DNA of 64,000 nt from Teredinibacter turnerae T7901 (GCF_000023025.1 NC_012997.1:790764-854763), one strand, 5' to 3'. Shown: positions 47,437 to 57,324, counted from the stretch's first letter. The notes: generated by a model not told the origin, from the letters alone. A program made the numbers and translations.

Positions 47437-49074
47437 ATGTTTCAAATCTTCAATAATATTAGCTTCGCATGGCGCCTTCGGGTGCCGCTGGGCATTGTGA
47501 TTCTTGTGATGCTCGGCATTGTTGTGCTGTCGTTCCACAGTGTACGCAAGGTGTCTGAATCAAATGACAGACTGGTGCACGCCTTTTTACCCGCGTCGGA
47601 GTACTTGCTGGAGGCAGATCGTGATCTTTACCAGGCGTTGCTGGCAGAGCGCACTTTAGTGCTGTCTAACCCTAAAATGATATCGCCAGGTGAGCTGGTG
47701 GGTACCATCAACGAAAACCTGGATCAGGCCAAGGAACGTGTCGGTAAGTTTCAAAAGGCTATTTCTGTTCCCGAGTTCGACGACGAGGTCGAGCACTTTT
47801 TTAAATTGTTTAGCGAGCGTCGTCGTACGGTCGAGAAAATAATTTCCCTGGCGGCTACCGATCTGCCTGCTGCCGAAGCGCTCAGCCTTGGGAAAGGTGC
47901 GACTGATTTTGATGTTATGCGCGATGTGATTGACCAACTCACGGAGCGGACTCATCAGCGATTGGTTGACGAAGGTGAAGACATCGAGGTCGAGCAAAGT
48001 TCGATGTCGACGACACTGGTGACGCTCTTGGTTATTGCTCTTATCGTGTCTATCGCGCTTTGGATTTACCTGCCGCAAGTTGTTGTCAATCGGCTCAATG
48101 GGTTGTTAGTGCGGCTACGCGATATGGCGAGCGGCGAAGGCGATCTCACCGCGCGGTTAGAGGTGAACAGCCAAGATGAGTTTGGCCGTTTGAGCCTCGA
48201 ATTCAACAAATTTGTCGCCAATCTGCAACATGCGATTGCAGACGTGCTGGCGGTAGGCCACGAACTTACCAGCAACTCGGGGGTAATTGAGCAGGCCAGT
48301 AATCGTTCCAGTAAAACCATAGAACAACAACGTCAGGAAATATCCATGGCGGCCGCAGCGGTGAACGAGATGGGGGCGACAACGGTGGAGGTCGCGCGCA
48401 ATACCAACGACGCAGCGGATCGCGCTCGCTCCGCGCGAACCTGTGCTGACGAAGGTCAACAGGTGGTAGGTTCTCTGGTGAAAGGCATTGAGAGCCTGGC
48501 GCAGGATATGGCGTCCTCAGCGAGTGCGATACAGTCCTTGAAAGAGGATACTGTGAATGTTGGTGCGGTGCTGGAGGTGATTCGCGGCATCGCCGAGCAA
48601 ACCAATTTACTGGCGCTGAATGCCGCTATTGAAGCGGCGCGTGCTGGCGAGCAGGGGCGCGGCTTCGCGGTTGTAGCTGACGAGGTACGCACGCTTGCGC
48701 AGCGTACTCAGCAATCGACCCAGGAAATCCGCGATGTTATCGAACAGCTTCAACAGGGCGCAGATGCGGCTGTTGAGCGGATGAATTTCAGCCGCACGCG
48801 AGTGGAGTCCAGCGTGAGCCAGGTGCAGACCGCTGGCAATGCGCTGGACCAGATTTCGGAGGTTGTGCAGGGTATTGTCGACCTCAATATTCAAATCGCC
48901 GCTGCAGCGGAACAGCAGTCCACCGCCACGGAAGAAATTAATCGCAATATGCACAACATTACCGAGCAAACTGACGAAACAGCTGAAAGCGCGCGTCAAG
49001 CTGCGGATTGTGCGGAGCAAACACGGGAGCTTGCGCTGCATCTGGGTCAAACGCTCTCCCGCTTCAAGGTATAA
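47437..49074 (+). CDS. Methyl-accepting chemotaxis protein
   Basis: A 545-residue chemoreceptor. Membrane helix 1 (LGIVILVMLGIVVLSF) and helix 2 (LVTLLVIALIVSIALWIYLP) flank a periplasmic four-helix-bundle type sensor. HAMP follows (VRLRDMASGEGDLTARL), then the signalling coil with [20 protein letters not shown] at the tip. No che genes adjoin. A pyrimidine-rich stretch follows the stop. Confidence 0.93.
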   Translation: MFQIFNNISFAWRLRVPLGIVILVMLGIVVLSFHSVRKVSESNDRLVHAFLPASEYLLEADRDLYQALLAERTLVLSNPKMISPGELVGTINENLDQAKERVGKFQKAISVPEFDDEVEHFFKLFSERRRTVEKIISLAATDLPAAEALSLGKGATDFDVMRDVIDQLTERTHQRLVDEGEDIEVEQSSMSTTLVTLLVIALIVSIALWIYLPQVVVNRLNGLLVRLRDMASGEGDLTARLEVNSQDEFGRLSLEFNKFVANLQHAIADVLAVGHELTSNSGVIEQASNRSSKTIEQQRQEISMAAAAVNEMGATTVEVARNTNDAADRARSARTCADEGQQVVGSLVKGIESLAQDMASSASAIQSLKEDTVNVGAVLEVIRGIAEQTNLLALNAAIEAARAGEQGRGFAVVADEVRTLAQRTQQSTQEIRDVIEQLQQGADAAVERMNFSRTRVESSVSQVQTAGNALDQISEVVQGIVDLNIQIAAAAEQQSTATEEINRNMHNITEQTDETAESARQAADCAEQTRELALHLGQTLSRFKV

Positions 49075-49122
49075 CGCGCTACGCCAGGGTTGCTCTGGGA
49101 AAACCAGAGCAACCTACTTATC

Positions 49123-49205
49123 TGCTACTTCACCCCTAAACCCTTTACCCTCCTTTTTTACCCCTTTTTTACCCCCTTCAACCCCTTCACCAACCGCCCC
49201 TTCCA
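49123..49205. repeat. Pyrimidine-rich degenerate repeats after the chemoreceptor gene
   Basis: Runs such as ACCCTCCTTTTTT, ACCCCTTTTTT, ACCCCCTTCA and ACCCCTTCA follow each other on the plus strand; purines are nearly absent. Units are 9-13 bases. The AT-rich stretch 49240-49320 after it probably holds the ahpC promoter; I could not define an OxyR box. Confidence 0.6.
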
Positions 49206-49359
49206 GTTCCTAATAGCCTCTATTTAATACATTCCGGATGTTTCATAAAAAAAATATATTAAGTATATCCCTTTAATTGATTAGATCTCTTTAATGTAGT
49301 TTTTTACTATAAATCCATCGAAGGCAATTGACCTTAACTAACAAAGACGGAGAGATCAC

Positions 49360-49929
49360 ATGACTCAATCAATCATCAACACCAAAATTCTTCCTTTTGA
49401 AGCGACTGCCTACCACCGCGGTGAATTTGTCCCTGTCAGCGACAAGGATCTGGCTGGTAAATGGGCCGTTGTCATGTTCTACCCGGCAGACTTCACTTTC
49501 GTTTGTCCTACTGAGCTGGGCGACATGGCGGACCACTACGCGAAGCTGCAGGAAATGGGCGTTGAAGTTTATTCGGTATCCACCGACACCCACTTCACCC
49601 ACAAAGCCTGGCACGACAGCTCAGAAACCATCGGCAAGATTGAATTCCCGATGATTGGCGACCCCACTGGCAAAATCTCACGCAATTTCGGCGTGATGAT
49701 CGAAGAAGATGGCCTGGCACTGCGCGGCACCTTCGTGATTAACCCAGAAGGCGAAATTAAAGTTGCAGAAATTCACGATCTGGGTATCGGTCGATCTGCA
49801 AAAGAGCTGGTACGCAAAATCCAGGCAGCTCAGTACGTGGCAGAACACGACGGTGAAGTTTGCCCAGCCGCCTGGCAGCCAGGCGAAGAAACACTGGCGC
49901 CTTCGCTGGATTTGGTCGGCAAAATTTAA
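49360..49929 (+). CDS. ahpC: Alkyl hydroperoxide reductase C (peroxiredoxin)
   Basis: Reduces hydrogen peroxide and organic peroxides. A typical 2-Cys peroxiredoxin: peroxidatic Cys in FTFVCPTELGDM (about 47) and resolving Cys in EVCPAAWQPGEE near residue 166. Its 189 residues are standard. It is followed by ahpF after a hairpin, so AhpC can be made in excess over its reductase. Confidence 0.97.
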   Translation: MTQSIINTKILPFEATAYHRGEFVPVSDKDLAGKWAVVMFYPADFTFVCPTELGDMADHYAKLQEMGVEVYSVSTDTHFTHKAWHDSSETIGKIEFPMIGDPTGKISRNFGVMIEEDGLALRGTFVINPEGEIKVAEIHDLGIGRSAKELVRKIQAAQYVAEHDGEVCPAAWQPGEETLAPSLDLVGKI

Positions 49930-49946
49930 GTTAAGCGCGTAAGTAG

Positions 49947-49965
49947 AGCGCCCGTTTTGGGCGCT
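49947..49965 (+). terminator. Hairpin between ahpC and ahpF
   Basis: AGCGCCC and GGGCGCT arms with a GTTTT loop lie in the 62-base gap. There is no long T run, so it is likely a partial terminator or RNA stabiliser that keeps ahpC above ahpF. Confidence 0.65.
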
Positions 49966-49991
49966 TCGTTAACCAAAAGGGGGAATTTATA

Positions 49992-51578
49992 ATGTTGGAC
50001 GCGACGCTTAAATCGCAATTACAAACTTATTTGAATAACTTGCAGTCACCTGTTGAGCTGGTGAGTTATGCCGACGATAGTGTGAAAGGCCAGGAAGTCT
50101 ATGCGCTGGTAAAAGACATCGCCGAGCTGTCTGACAAGGTTTCCCACACCGAAGGCAGTGACAGCAACGAGCGAGTACCCTCAATGGTGGTGCGCTCGGT
50201 AAAAACCGGTTCTGAAATTCGTTTTGCTGGCGTGCCTATGGGGCATGAATTTACATCGCTGGTGCTGGCGCTGCTGCACAGTGGTGGGCACCCGATTAAA
50301 CTGGATGCCGATATTATTGAACAAGTACGTGCACTGGAAGGCGAGTTTCGCTTTGAAACTTACGTGTCGCTTTCGTGCCAGAACTGTCCGGATGTAGTGC
50401 AGGCGCTGAATATGATGGCGGCCATTAATCCACAAATTCACAACGTAATGATTGATGGTGCAGTATTTAAGGAAGAAGCGGACGCGCGCAATATTCTCGC
50501 GGTACCTGCGGTTTATTTAAATGGAGAGCCGTTTGCCCAGGGGCGACTGACACTGAAAGATATTTTGCAGAAAGTTGACAAAAATTCAGGCAAGCGCGAA
50601 GCAGAAAAAATATCCGCGAAAGCACCGTTTGAAGTATTGGTGGTGGGCGGTGGCCCTGCTGGCGCCTCAGCGGCAATTTACGCTGCGCGAAAGGGCATTC
50701 GCACCGGCATCGTTGCCGAGCGTTTTGGCGGTCAGGTAATGGACACCATGGCGATCGAGAACTTTATTTCGGTGAAGGCCACCGAAGGCCCAAAACTGGT
50801 CGCGGGTTTGGAAGAGCATGTGCGCGAATACGATGTAGACATTATGACGGGCGCCCGGGTTGTGTCGGTAACGCCAGCAGATGTGGTGGGCGGTTATGCG
50901 CGTGTGGAACTGAGCAACGGCGCGCACGTGTTGAGTCGCTCGGTAATCGTTGCTACCGGTGCACGTTGGCGCGAAATGAATGTGCCTGGCGAAAAAGAAT
51001 ATCGCGGCCGGGGTGTGGCTTATTGCCCACACTGTGACGGGCCACTGTTTAAAGGCAAGCGCGTTGCCGTGGTCGGCGGCGGTAATTCCGGTATCGAAGC
51101 GGCGATTGATCTTGCTGGTATTGTTGAACATGTTACGGTGCTGGAATTTGGTAAACAGCTGCGCGCCGATGAAGTTCTGCAACGCAAAGCACGCTCTTTG
51201 CCCAACGTAGAAATTATTACCGAAGCGCAGACTACCGAAGTGGTGGGTAATGGCGAGCGAGTCACCGCGCTTACCTATACAGACCGCGCGACAGATGAGT
51301 CGCACACGCTTGAACTGGCCGGTGTATTTGTGCAAATTGGGTTAGTGCCCAACGCAGAGTTCTTGCAGCACACTGCACAGCTCACACCGCGTGGTGAGTT
51401 GATCGTTAATGAGCGTGGCGAAGCGTCTGAAATCGGTTTGTTTGGTTGTGGCGATGTGACTAACAGCCCGTACAAGCAAATTATTATCGCGATGGGAAGC
51501 GGTGCAACCGCGGCACTTTCGGCATTCGATTATTTGATTCGCACCCCGCAACCGTTTGCAGAACAAAAGGTGGCGTAA
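49992..51578 (+). CDS. ahpF: Alkyl hydroperoxide reductase F
   Basis: The NADH-dependent flavoprotein that recharges AhpC. An N-terminal double thioredoxin fold has the CQNCPD redox pair (about 129-132). The thioredoxin-reductase-like part has [19 protein letters not shown] for FAD, CPHCDG as the second redox pair (about 345-348), and [17 protein letters not shown] for NADH. The length of 528 is normal. Ends at a strong terminator. Confidence 0.97.
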   Translation: MLDATLKSQLQTYLNNLQSPVELVSYADDSVKGQEVYALVKDIAELSDKVSHTEGSDSNERVPSMVVRSVKTGSEIRFAGVPMGHEFTSLVLALLHSGGHPIKLDADIIEQVRALEGEFRFETYVSLSCQNCPDVVQALNMMAAINPQIHNVMIDGAVFKEEADARNILAVPAVYLNGEPFAQGRLTLKDILQKVDKNSGKREAEKISAKAPFEVLVVGGGPAGASAAIYAARKGIRTGIVAERFGGQVMDTMAIENFISVKATEGPKLVAGLEEHVREYDVDIMTGARVVSVTPADVVGGYARVELSNGAHVLSRSVIVATGARWREMNVPGEKEYRGRGVAYCPHCDGPLFKGKRVAVVGGGNSGIEAAIDLAGIVEHVTVLEFGKQLRADEVLQRKARSLPNVEIITEAQTTEVVGNGERVTALTYTDRATDESHTLELAGVFVQIGLVPNAEFLQHTAQLTPRGELIVNERGEASEIGLFGCGDVTNSPYKQIIIAMGSGATAALSAFDYLIRTPQPFAEQKVA

Positions 51579-51600
51579 ACCCCAAAACCAAGCAGCACAA

Positions 51601-51650
51601 AAAAGCCCTGCAATCCAGCATATTAAAATGCGATGATTGCAGGGCTTTTT
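51601..51650 (+). terminator. Intrinsic terminator of the ahpCF operon
   Basis: AAAAGCCCTGCAATC pairs with GATTGCAGGGCTTTTT. A long stem with both A and T ends, so it can also serve the convergent response-regulator gene. Confidence 0.92.
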
Positions 51651-51689
51651 AATTTAACGGCTTTAGAGTTTGCGCGAGCTGTTCGTATT

Positions 51690-53093
51690 CTAAAGCGCGC
51701 TCAGGTCTACAGTTACCCGATTGTTTTTTGCTGCTATAGCGTTCCATTCCGCAGCGGAAACGGTATGCGGGTTTTCCGGGTAGGGCACGCGCGGCTCGCC
51801 AATACCGGTGCTCACCACATTCAAATCGATTTGGCCCTGCTTAATAGGAACCGCATTGTCCTGAAAGTTCATGTAAGGCAAGCTCAGGTACTGGCTCACA
51901 GGAAAGTCCGGTGTAGTATCGGCCAGTAGCAAACATTGATCGGCAGGCGTGTTGGCGGCGGCAAGTTGAAACTCGCCGTTGCTCGCTTGCTGCAGGCAGA
52001 AATTACCGCGGTGAATATTCAGTTCCACTATGCCTTCAAAGCCGACGCTGGCCAAACGATAAACCAGCGTACTGATTTGCATCATCAGCTCTTCGTTAAG
52101 CGGCGCTTGATTAAATTCAAATTGCAGGTTGGTATCCAACGCCCAACTGATTGCCGCAGTAATGCCGCTGTTCAGGCTGGTTTTGGCGAGTTCTTTGTTG
52201 CTTTGTGCAACCACTTCTGCCATCGAGCTGACCAGCGCCTGGCTCTGGCGGTTGCCTTCTACCAGAAGGTTGTAATCATCAGACAGTGTATTCAGTGCCG
52301 TGCGGGTTTCGTACAGCTGGAAACTGAGTAGGCCTACAGCAACCAGAATAAAAATCAGCAGGCTGCTGGAAAGTCGGTTTGCGCGGCGGCTGTCGGCAGA
52401 AATTTCTTCGTTGATAACCGATAAGGGCACATCGCCAATTTTAGGTTCCTTCTCTGCCGCTTTCTCTATTTCGTTGCTAAGTCTTCGCACAACATAGCGC
52501 GAATGCTCTGAAATCTGTTGCCTTACATCGGCGATGTGTAGCTCAAACAGCCTTGCCACCTGCAATTGCATTTCTTCGAAATCAGTTGTGGCAGAACTGG
52601 CCGCTGCATCGTGGTGGGGTTTTTCGCTCTCAGAATTTGGTTCCACGCTGGCTGGTGGTTGCAGTGGCGTTACTACGCCTGCGCCAGCAGCTACGGGAAT
52701 CGCAACCGCTTCGTGGTGTGCAACCGGATAAATTTTAAGGCTTGCTAATACGCGTTCAAGATTGGAAGGCTTGATGACTTCTTTGGACAGAATATCCAAC
52801 GCCCCTAAGGCGCGCGCTTGGCCCACATAGACGTCACCTTTTTGTGCCGTGTACATAATTACTGGCACGGTTGCTGTAGTGGGGTTCGCTTTAATAATTT
52901 TCAGCGCTTCAAAACCGTCCATCCCTTCCATGTGGTGATCCATAAAAATCACCGCAGGCATGCGATAGCTTAGGTAACCGAGTGCTTCCTCGGCAGAAAA
53001 TGCGACGTCTACAGTCAGGTCGTAGCGGGTCATCATTTTCTTTAACCGAAGCTGAGCGGTTTTCGAGTCGTCTACAATTAGCGCCCGTTGCAT
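51690..53093 (-). CDS. Response-regulator receiver protein anchored in the membrane
   Basis: A 467-residue protein with an N-terminal CheY-like receiver (RALIVDDSKTAQLRLKKMM, phosphoacceptor Asp in VIFMDHHMEGMDGFEA, Lys in ILSKEVIKPSN). A Pro/Ala-rich linker follows (about 145-190), then a helical stretch, one membrane helix (SLLIFILVAVGLLSFQLYE, about 255-273), and a C-terminal domain of about 195 residues that should lie outside the cytoplasm. Receiver domains joined to an outward domain are unusual. It may pass a phosphorylation signal across the membrane. ATG 53093 starts the receiver; the frame itself opens 20 codons earlier at 53153. Confidence 0.8.
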   Translation of the reverse strand: MQRALIVDDSKTAQLRLKKMMTRYDLTVDVAFSAEEALGYLSYRMPAVIFMDHHMEGMDGFEALKIIKANPTTATVPVIMYTAQKGDVYVGQARALGALDILSKEVIKPSNLERVLASLKIYPVAHHEAVAIPVAAGAGVVTPLQPPASVEPNSESEKPHHDAAASSATTDFEEMQLQVARLFELHIADVRQQISEHSRYVVRRLSNEIEKAAEKEPKIGDVPLSVINEEISADSRRANRLSSSLLIFILVAVGLLSFQLYETRTALNTLSDDYNLLVEGNRQSQALVSSMAEVVAQSNKELAKTSLNSGITAAISWALDTNLQFEFNQAPLNEELMMQISTLVYRLASVGFEGIVELNIHRGNFCLQQASNGEFQLAAANTPADQCLLLADTTPDFPVSQYLSLPYMNFQDNAVPIKQGQIDLNVVSTGIGEPRVPYPENPHTVSAAEWNAIAAKNNRVTVDLSAL

Positions 53094-53591
53094 TGCTGAA
53101 CCCCAAAATTGATTTATTTTTTTATCGTTAAAACTGCGTCTGGCTTGTGGCACGTCTCATAACAAACTCATACGAAAGCTTACTTAAAGTTTCTGCCGAT
53201 TTTTCCAAAAGCCCGTAGCAGAGGGCGCAGTCCCAAATTAATAACAGGCAACAAAACCATGACGAAAGTGTTTTAACAGAGGAGAGTGGGTACCGCTAAC
53301 GATGCGCACATATGCGAAATTCGTGATTAAACGAATTGAAGTGTGACCAGCATAAAGGGGCCTACATGGCATATGAAAACTGTCACTAGCCGGGTTAAAA
53401 CTGTTAACGCGTTTGTCGAACCTGAGCCAAAGGATGCACCGCATTTAAGCAAGCTTGGCGCGATTATGCCAGTAGACCGGGGTGCCGATATGCGGATTTG
53501 AGACGTCTGCATCGGTTAACTGTTGAGGTGTGGCAACTTTTGTCAGTTAACTCGTGTATGCGAGAATGTGCGTTTTTATGGAACTGCATTG
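53094..53591. other. Divergent intergenic region between the receiver gene and regB
   Basis: About 500 bases holding promoters for two divergent genes. Short minus-strand frames at 53238-53444 and 53327-53512 have no family resemblance. I see no tRNA or operator that I can name. Confidence 0.4.
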
Positions 53592-54824
53592 ATGAACTTC
53601 AGTAAATTTGCCAGCCAGGGGGATCGCCACCATATCCTCGGGCGGATAATCTTATTGCGCGCGCTGGCATTGACGACCGCCGTGTTGGTGTTACTGGTGT
53701 TTCAGTGGTACTTGGCGCGTAGCTTATCTTATGAGCTGATGTATACGCTGGTGGCGCTGGGTTGTGTCGCCACGCTTGTCTCGCTGGTGCGGTTGCAGCG
53801 AGCGCCGGTCGTGGACGACTGGGAGCTGGCGCTCCAACTGTTAATTGATGGTGCGATTCTGGTGTGCCTGGTGGCTTTTTCCGGCCGTGCTAGCAACCCG
53901 TTTATTTACTACCTACTGGTGCTGGTCGCCATCGCATCGGCAATTTTTCCGCGCTGGCTTGCGTGGTGTTTTGGCGCCCTGGCCGTTGTCAGTTACACCT
54001 TGCTCCTGTATCTCGACCTGGCCGCGCACATCCACCATTTGTTCAGTGATTTTCAGTTGCACCTGGTAGGCATGTGGATCAACTTTGTCGGCTCCACCGC
54101 ACTCCTCACTTTTTTTGTCTCCAACCTCGCTACAGCATTGCGGGACCGGGAAATCCGGCTTGCCAAGGCACGTGAACAGGCGCTGCAGAGCGAGCAGCTT
54201 ATTGCGATTGGTACCCTTGCCGCTTCCACCGCACACGCGCTCGGCACGCCTCTTTCTACCATGGCAATCGTGTTGGGCGAGATGCCGCGCAATGATGATG
54301 TCGGGTTGTTACAAGCGCAGGTGGAACGCTGCAAGCGTACCTTGGGTCAACTATCTCGGATTGCCGACAAAGAGCAATCGCGTGAGGAAGTCGCTGTTGA
54401 CGAGTTGTTTGACGAGCTGAATCAGCACTATCAACTCACTTCGCCGGGCGCAGTGCCTGAGTTTATGCAGGGTGGGCGCGCCGGAGATATGCGTTTACGC
54501 TATTCGCCCCTGTTAGCGCCGGCGATTATCAATATTATCGACAACGCATTGCGGGCCGCGCGCTCGCAAGTGCAGGTGAAGGCACAGTCGCAAGGCGGGC
54601 ACTTACAGATTATGGTGACCGACGACGGGGAGGGACTGGCTCCAGAGCAGGCGCTCTGCTATGGGACCCTCGAACTTGGCGGCGCGGAAGATGGCATGGG
54701 CATAGGCGTATTCCTGGCAAATACCACGCTCGAACAGCTCGGCGGACGGATTGTGTTGCATAATGCCAATGACTCTGGCGGTAGCAAAACGGCGGTCGCT
54801 ATTGAATTACCCCTGCTGGACTAA
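53592..54824 (+). CDS. regB: Redox sensor histidine kinase RegB/PrrB type
   Basis: A 410-residue sensor kinase with six membrane helices. SGRASNPFIYYLLVL resembles the ubiquinone-site GGxxNPF region of RegB. The H-box is TAHALGTPLSTMAIVLGEM (HxLGTPL is typical of RegB), and VERCKRTLGQLSR carries the redox-active Cys found in the family. N-box PAIINIIDNALRAA and G-box DDGEGL, GMGIGVFLA follow. ATG 53592 is used in place of the in-frame TTG 53523. regA follows after 4 bases. In other bacteria RegBA switches respiration genes with oxygen; the targets here are not visible. Confidence 0.92.
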   Translation: MNFSKFASQGDRHHILGRIILLRALALTTAVLVLLVFQWYLARSLSYELMYTLVALGCVATLVSLVRLQRAPVVDDWELALQLLIDGAILVCLVAFSGRASNPFIYYLLVLVAIASAIFPRWLAWCFGALAVVSYTLLLYLDLAAHIHHLFSDFQLHLVGMWINFVGSTALLTFFVSNLATALRDREIRLAKAREQALQSEQLIAIGTLAASTAHALGTPLSTMAIVLGEMPRNDDVGLLQAQVERCKRTLGQLSRIADKEQSREEVAVDELFDELNQHYQLTSPGAVPEFMQGGRAGDMRLRYSPLLAPAIINIIDNALRAARSQVQVKAQSQGGHLQIMVTDDGEGLAPEQALCYGTLELGGAEDGMGIGVFLANTTLEQLGGRIVLHNANDSGGSKTAVAIELPLLD

Positions 54825-54828
54825 TCCC

Positions 54829-55359
54829 ATGAGCAAACGATTTCTTTACCTGGAAGACGACGAGATACTCGCTGGCGTAACGGTGCGTGCGTTATCCGCG
54901 CGGGATTATCAGGTGGAACACTTTGCCTCGGTCGCGGCGGTGGAAAACTGTTCGCACATTGCGAGTTTTACCTTTGCGCTCTTGGATTTGAAGCTGGAGG
55001 ATGGCAATTCACTGTCGCTCATTGAGCGTTTGATAACCGCGAACCCGGCGCTGAAAATTGTGGTGCTTACGGGTTATGCGAGTCTTGCAACTGCAGTGCA
55101 GGCAGTCAAACTCGGCGCGGTAAATTATTTGGCGAAGCCAGCCTCTATCGACGATATATTACAGGCGTTTACTGAGATCGCTGCGCCTGCACTAGAATTG
55201 GATGAGCCAACGGAAATGTCCCTGCGGCGGCGGGAGTGGGAGACGATTCAGGCAGCACTTACCGCTAACGGCGGGAATATTTCAGCGACGGCACGGCAAT
55301 TGAAAATGCACCGTCGCACCTTGCAGCGAAAATTGCACAAGCGCCCGGTGAGCGAATAG
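54829..55359 (+). CDS. regA: Redox response regulator RegA/PrrA type
   Basis: A 176-residue response regulator. The receiver has YLEDDEILAGVTVRAL and the phosphoacceptor Asp in ALLDLKLEDGNSLSL; LTGYASLATAVQAVKLGAVN and LAKPAS follow. The short Fis-like C-terminal helix-turn-helix NISATARQLKMHRRTLQRKL is the RegA hallmark. It lies 4 bases after regB in one operon. Its stop codon lies in a 14-bp repeat. Confidence 0.93.
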   Translation: MSKRFLYLEDDEILAGVTVRALSARDYQVEHFASVAAVENCSHIASFTFALLDLKLEDGNSLSLIERLITANPALKIVVLTGYASLATAVQAVKLGAVNYLAKPASIDDILQAFTEIAAPALELDEPTEMSLRRREWETIQAALTANGGNISATARQLKMHRRTLQRKLHKRPVSE

Positions 55360-55394
55360 CCATAAACGAATGGCCATAAACAAATAGCCATGAA
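55353..55394. repeat. 14-bp tandem repeat across the regA stop
   Basis: CGAATAGCCATAAA, CGAATGGCCATAAA and CAAATAGCCATGAA follow each other. The first unit contains the regA stop TAG. The remaining gap to 55668 (about 270 bases) has no supported gene. Confidence 0.85.
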
Positions 55395-55668
55395 CATTGT
55401 GCCTGCGGGCGCTCACTGTGGCTGTGCCGGTGCGATTTGTTAGCAAAATGTAACCACAAAAAGCCGGTGTCTTATTGTGCCGTACAATGCGCCGGCTTGA
55501 TTGTTCGCTTAAAGGGCTGCCGTTTGTCACTCTGGAGAGGGTCTCTATCTGCAGGGTTTGAATGAGGCGATAACTTCAGATTCAATAGCGGATTGTGATT
55601 CAGGTCCGTGTTTGCTGTGAACCAGTGTGCCGGCAACCTCACGACTCTTCAAAAAGGATGTACTGTTA

Positions 55669-56223
55669 ATGAGCCACAGATTTAGGGTGCTCGCCCGCTG
55701 TTTAGTAGTTTGTTCATTGTTTTGCTATACCCTCTCAGCACATGCCGAAACCGGCGATTTAATTGTGGTGGATGGTTTTTATGGCCGTGCTGCGACGAGT
55801 AACGAGCAATACGATGATTCACCCGTGTACGACGCGAGCATGGGCTATATGTCGCGGGGCTGGATCTACCGCGCAGGCGTAACCGGTGGTGAACGCTTTA
55901 CCCTCAGTGATACGCGCCGCGGCGAAGTTGAGGTGTACGGGGCCTATGTGCAGGCGGTCAAAATATTTGAATTTCCCTGGTTGGACATTGAGCTGGGTGC
56001 GGGCCTCTACCGTAATACGATAAAAGCCTATCTCCTGCTTAATGACGACCAGCAGACACGTTTACAAACGGGAACAACCAATCAGGTTAATTCGTTTTAC
56101 AGTGTTGCTATGGTAAAAGACTTAACGTCGCTGTTATCGCTCGAACTGGTGTATCGCAATCAGTTGGATGTGGGTGGCACCAACATATCGTTATTGATGG
56201 GCGGCGCGAGAATACGTTTTTAA
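55669..56223 (+). CDS. Hypothetical outer-membrane beta-barrel protein
   Basis: A 184-residue exported protein. A signal peptide (RCLVVCSLFCYTLSAHA) is followed by alternating strands rich in Tyr and Gly (GFYGRAATSNEQYDDS, MGYMSRGWIYRAG). It ends ISLLMGGARIRF, with a final Phe as in outer-membrane barrels. A lipoprotein gene follows after 10 bases and may be co-expressed. No family recognised. Confidence 0.65.
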   Translation: MSHRFRVLARCLVVCSLFCYTLSAHAETGDLIVVDGFYGRAATSNEQYDDSPVYDASMGYMSRGWIYRAGVTGGERFTLSDTRRGEVEVYGAYVQAVKIFEFPWLDIELGAGLYRNTIKAYLLLNDDQQTRLQTGTTNQVNSFYSVAMVKDLTSLLSLELVYRNQLDVGGTNISLLMGGARIRF

Positions 56224-56233
56224 GGTGAATTAA

Positions 56234-57127
56234 ATGATGAAGTTTGGCTGCGTGAGCTGTGTAGTACTCGCAATGAGTTTGCTCGCCGGGTGTGGTGGGG
56301 AAACCGATTCGCTCGCGGATCACAATGGCGATGGCCAGCAGGGCTATCTGCCCAGCTCGATACCCTCGTTAGCGCCCTCGCCATATCAGCCGGACGCGAC
56401 TTACGCCACCTTTGAGCTGTACGCGCTTGCCTCTGGTGATGTCTCCTTGCAGGCGCAGCTCAGCGCAAAGCCTCTGGCATTGGCGAAGGCCGACACAGAC
56501 TACATCCAGCTTGGAGACAACGGGCTGCAGGCGCTGTGGGCCAGCGTTGGCGAAAGTATCAACCAGATGGATTTGAGTGACGACCTGTTTCGCGATCTTG
56601 CAGACGCAACCGGTATGTCAGTGCAATTGCTCGAAAGTCTTGAAGATACCCTCTATTTTAATAGTCTTATTAATGCCAAGCACACCTGGTATGGATCGGT
56701 GCTGCCCTATGTTGATGGTGAGCCCTATTTCGTTACGACCGAGCTGAGCAGTGGCTCCTATCTCGACGGTTCACAAGTGACTCTGCCGCGCCCGTTCAAG
56801 CTTGACGAACTCGACGATACCTATAGCCGCAGTGCGGACGCGATAACACTGTCGTGGAACCCGATAGAAGCCGGCTTGGTGGTCGACGTACAAGCGATGG
56901 TCGAGTGCCTGGATGGACGCTCGTTCACCGTGGGTCGGCATACCGAATACGATGAGGGTTTCGTAACTTTTGAAGCGGGTGTGCTGGACAGCGAGGTTCT
57001 CTCCGGAACCTGTTTTGCGACGTTCATTGTGGTTAAGCGGCGCGAAGGCACACTGGACACCTACCTGCGCGGCGGTGTGATTGCCGGTAACCAGGTACGC
57101 CTTAAAGCGACGGTGAGTCTCGAGTAA
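56234..57127 (+). CDS. Hypothetical lipoprotein
   Basis: A 297-residue lipoprotein with lipobox SLLAGC (Cys20) and a following GGETDSLADHNGDGQQG, an Asp-rich stretch that may bind calcium. The rest is beta-rich with no family I can name. It follows the barrel-like gene by 10 bases. Confidence 0.7.
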   Translation: MMKFGCVSCVVLAMSLLAGCGGETDSLADHNGDGQQGYLPSSIPSLAPSPYQPDATYATFELYALASGDVSLQAQLSAKPLALAKADTDYIQLGDNGLQALWASVGESINQMDLSDDLFRDLADATGMSVQLLESLEDTLYFNSLINAKHTWYGSVLPYVDGEPYFVTTELSSGSYLDGSQVTLPRPFKLDELDDTYSRSADAITLSWNPIEAGLVVDVQAMVECLDGRSFTVGRHTEYDEGFVTFEAGVLDSEVLSGTCFATFIVVKRREGTLDTYLRGGVIAGNQVRLKATVSLE

Positions 57128-57324
57128 CCGCTTCTTTTTGCCGCCGTCTCTTCTATCGCCCGGTCACTGCCGGGCGTATTTGTGTCTGGGCCTAATTGTT
57201 TGGCTGCATTAACCCAAGAAAACCACTCGGGAAACCACGAAGCCAGGGAAAGTCTTCGCTTCCCCTACATCCTTCACAGGGAGCGGTGTACCATGGCGAC
57301 CCCCATTTCACTGGTAGCTCCCAA

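Noticed and set aside
49206-49359. OxyR binding site before ahpC
   Set aside because: The region is AT-rich, but I could not match the spaced OxyR half-sites with confidence.
53238-53512. Two short minus-strand frames before regB
   Set aside because: Low-complexity coding signal, no start site, sit in a divergent promoter region.
57128-57324. Guanidine-type riboswitch before the MATE gene
   Set aside because: The conserved ykkC-type blocks and paired ACGR hairpins were not found.
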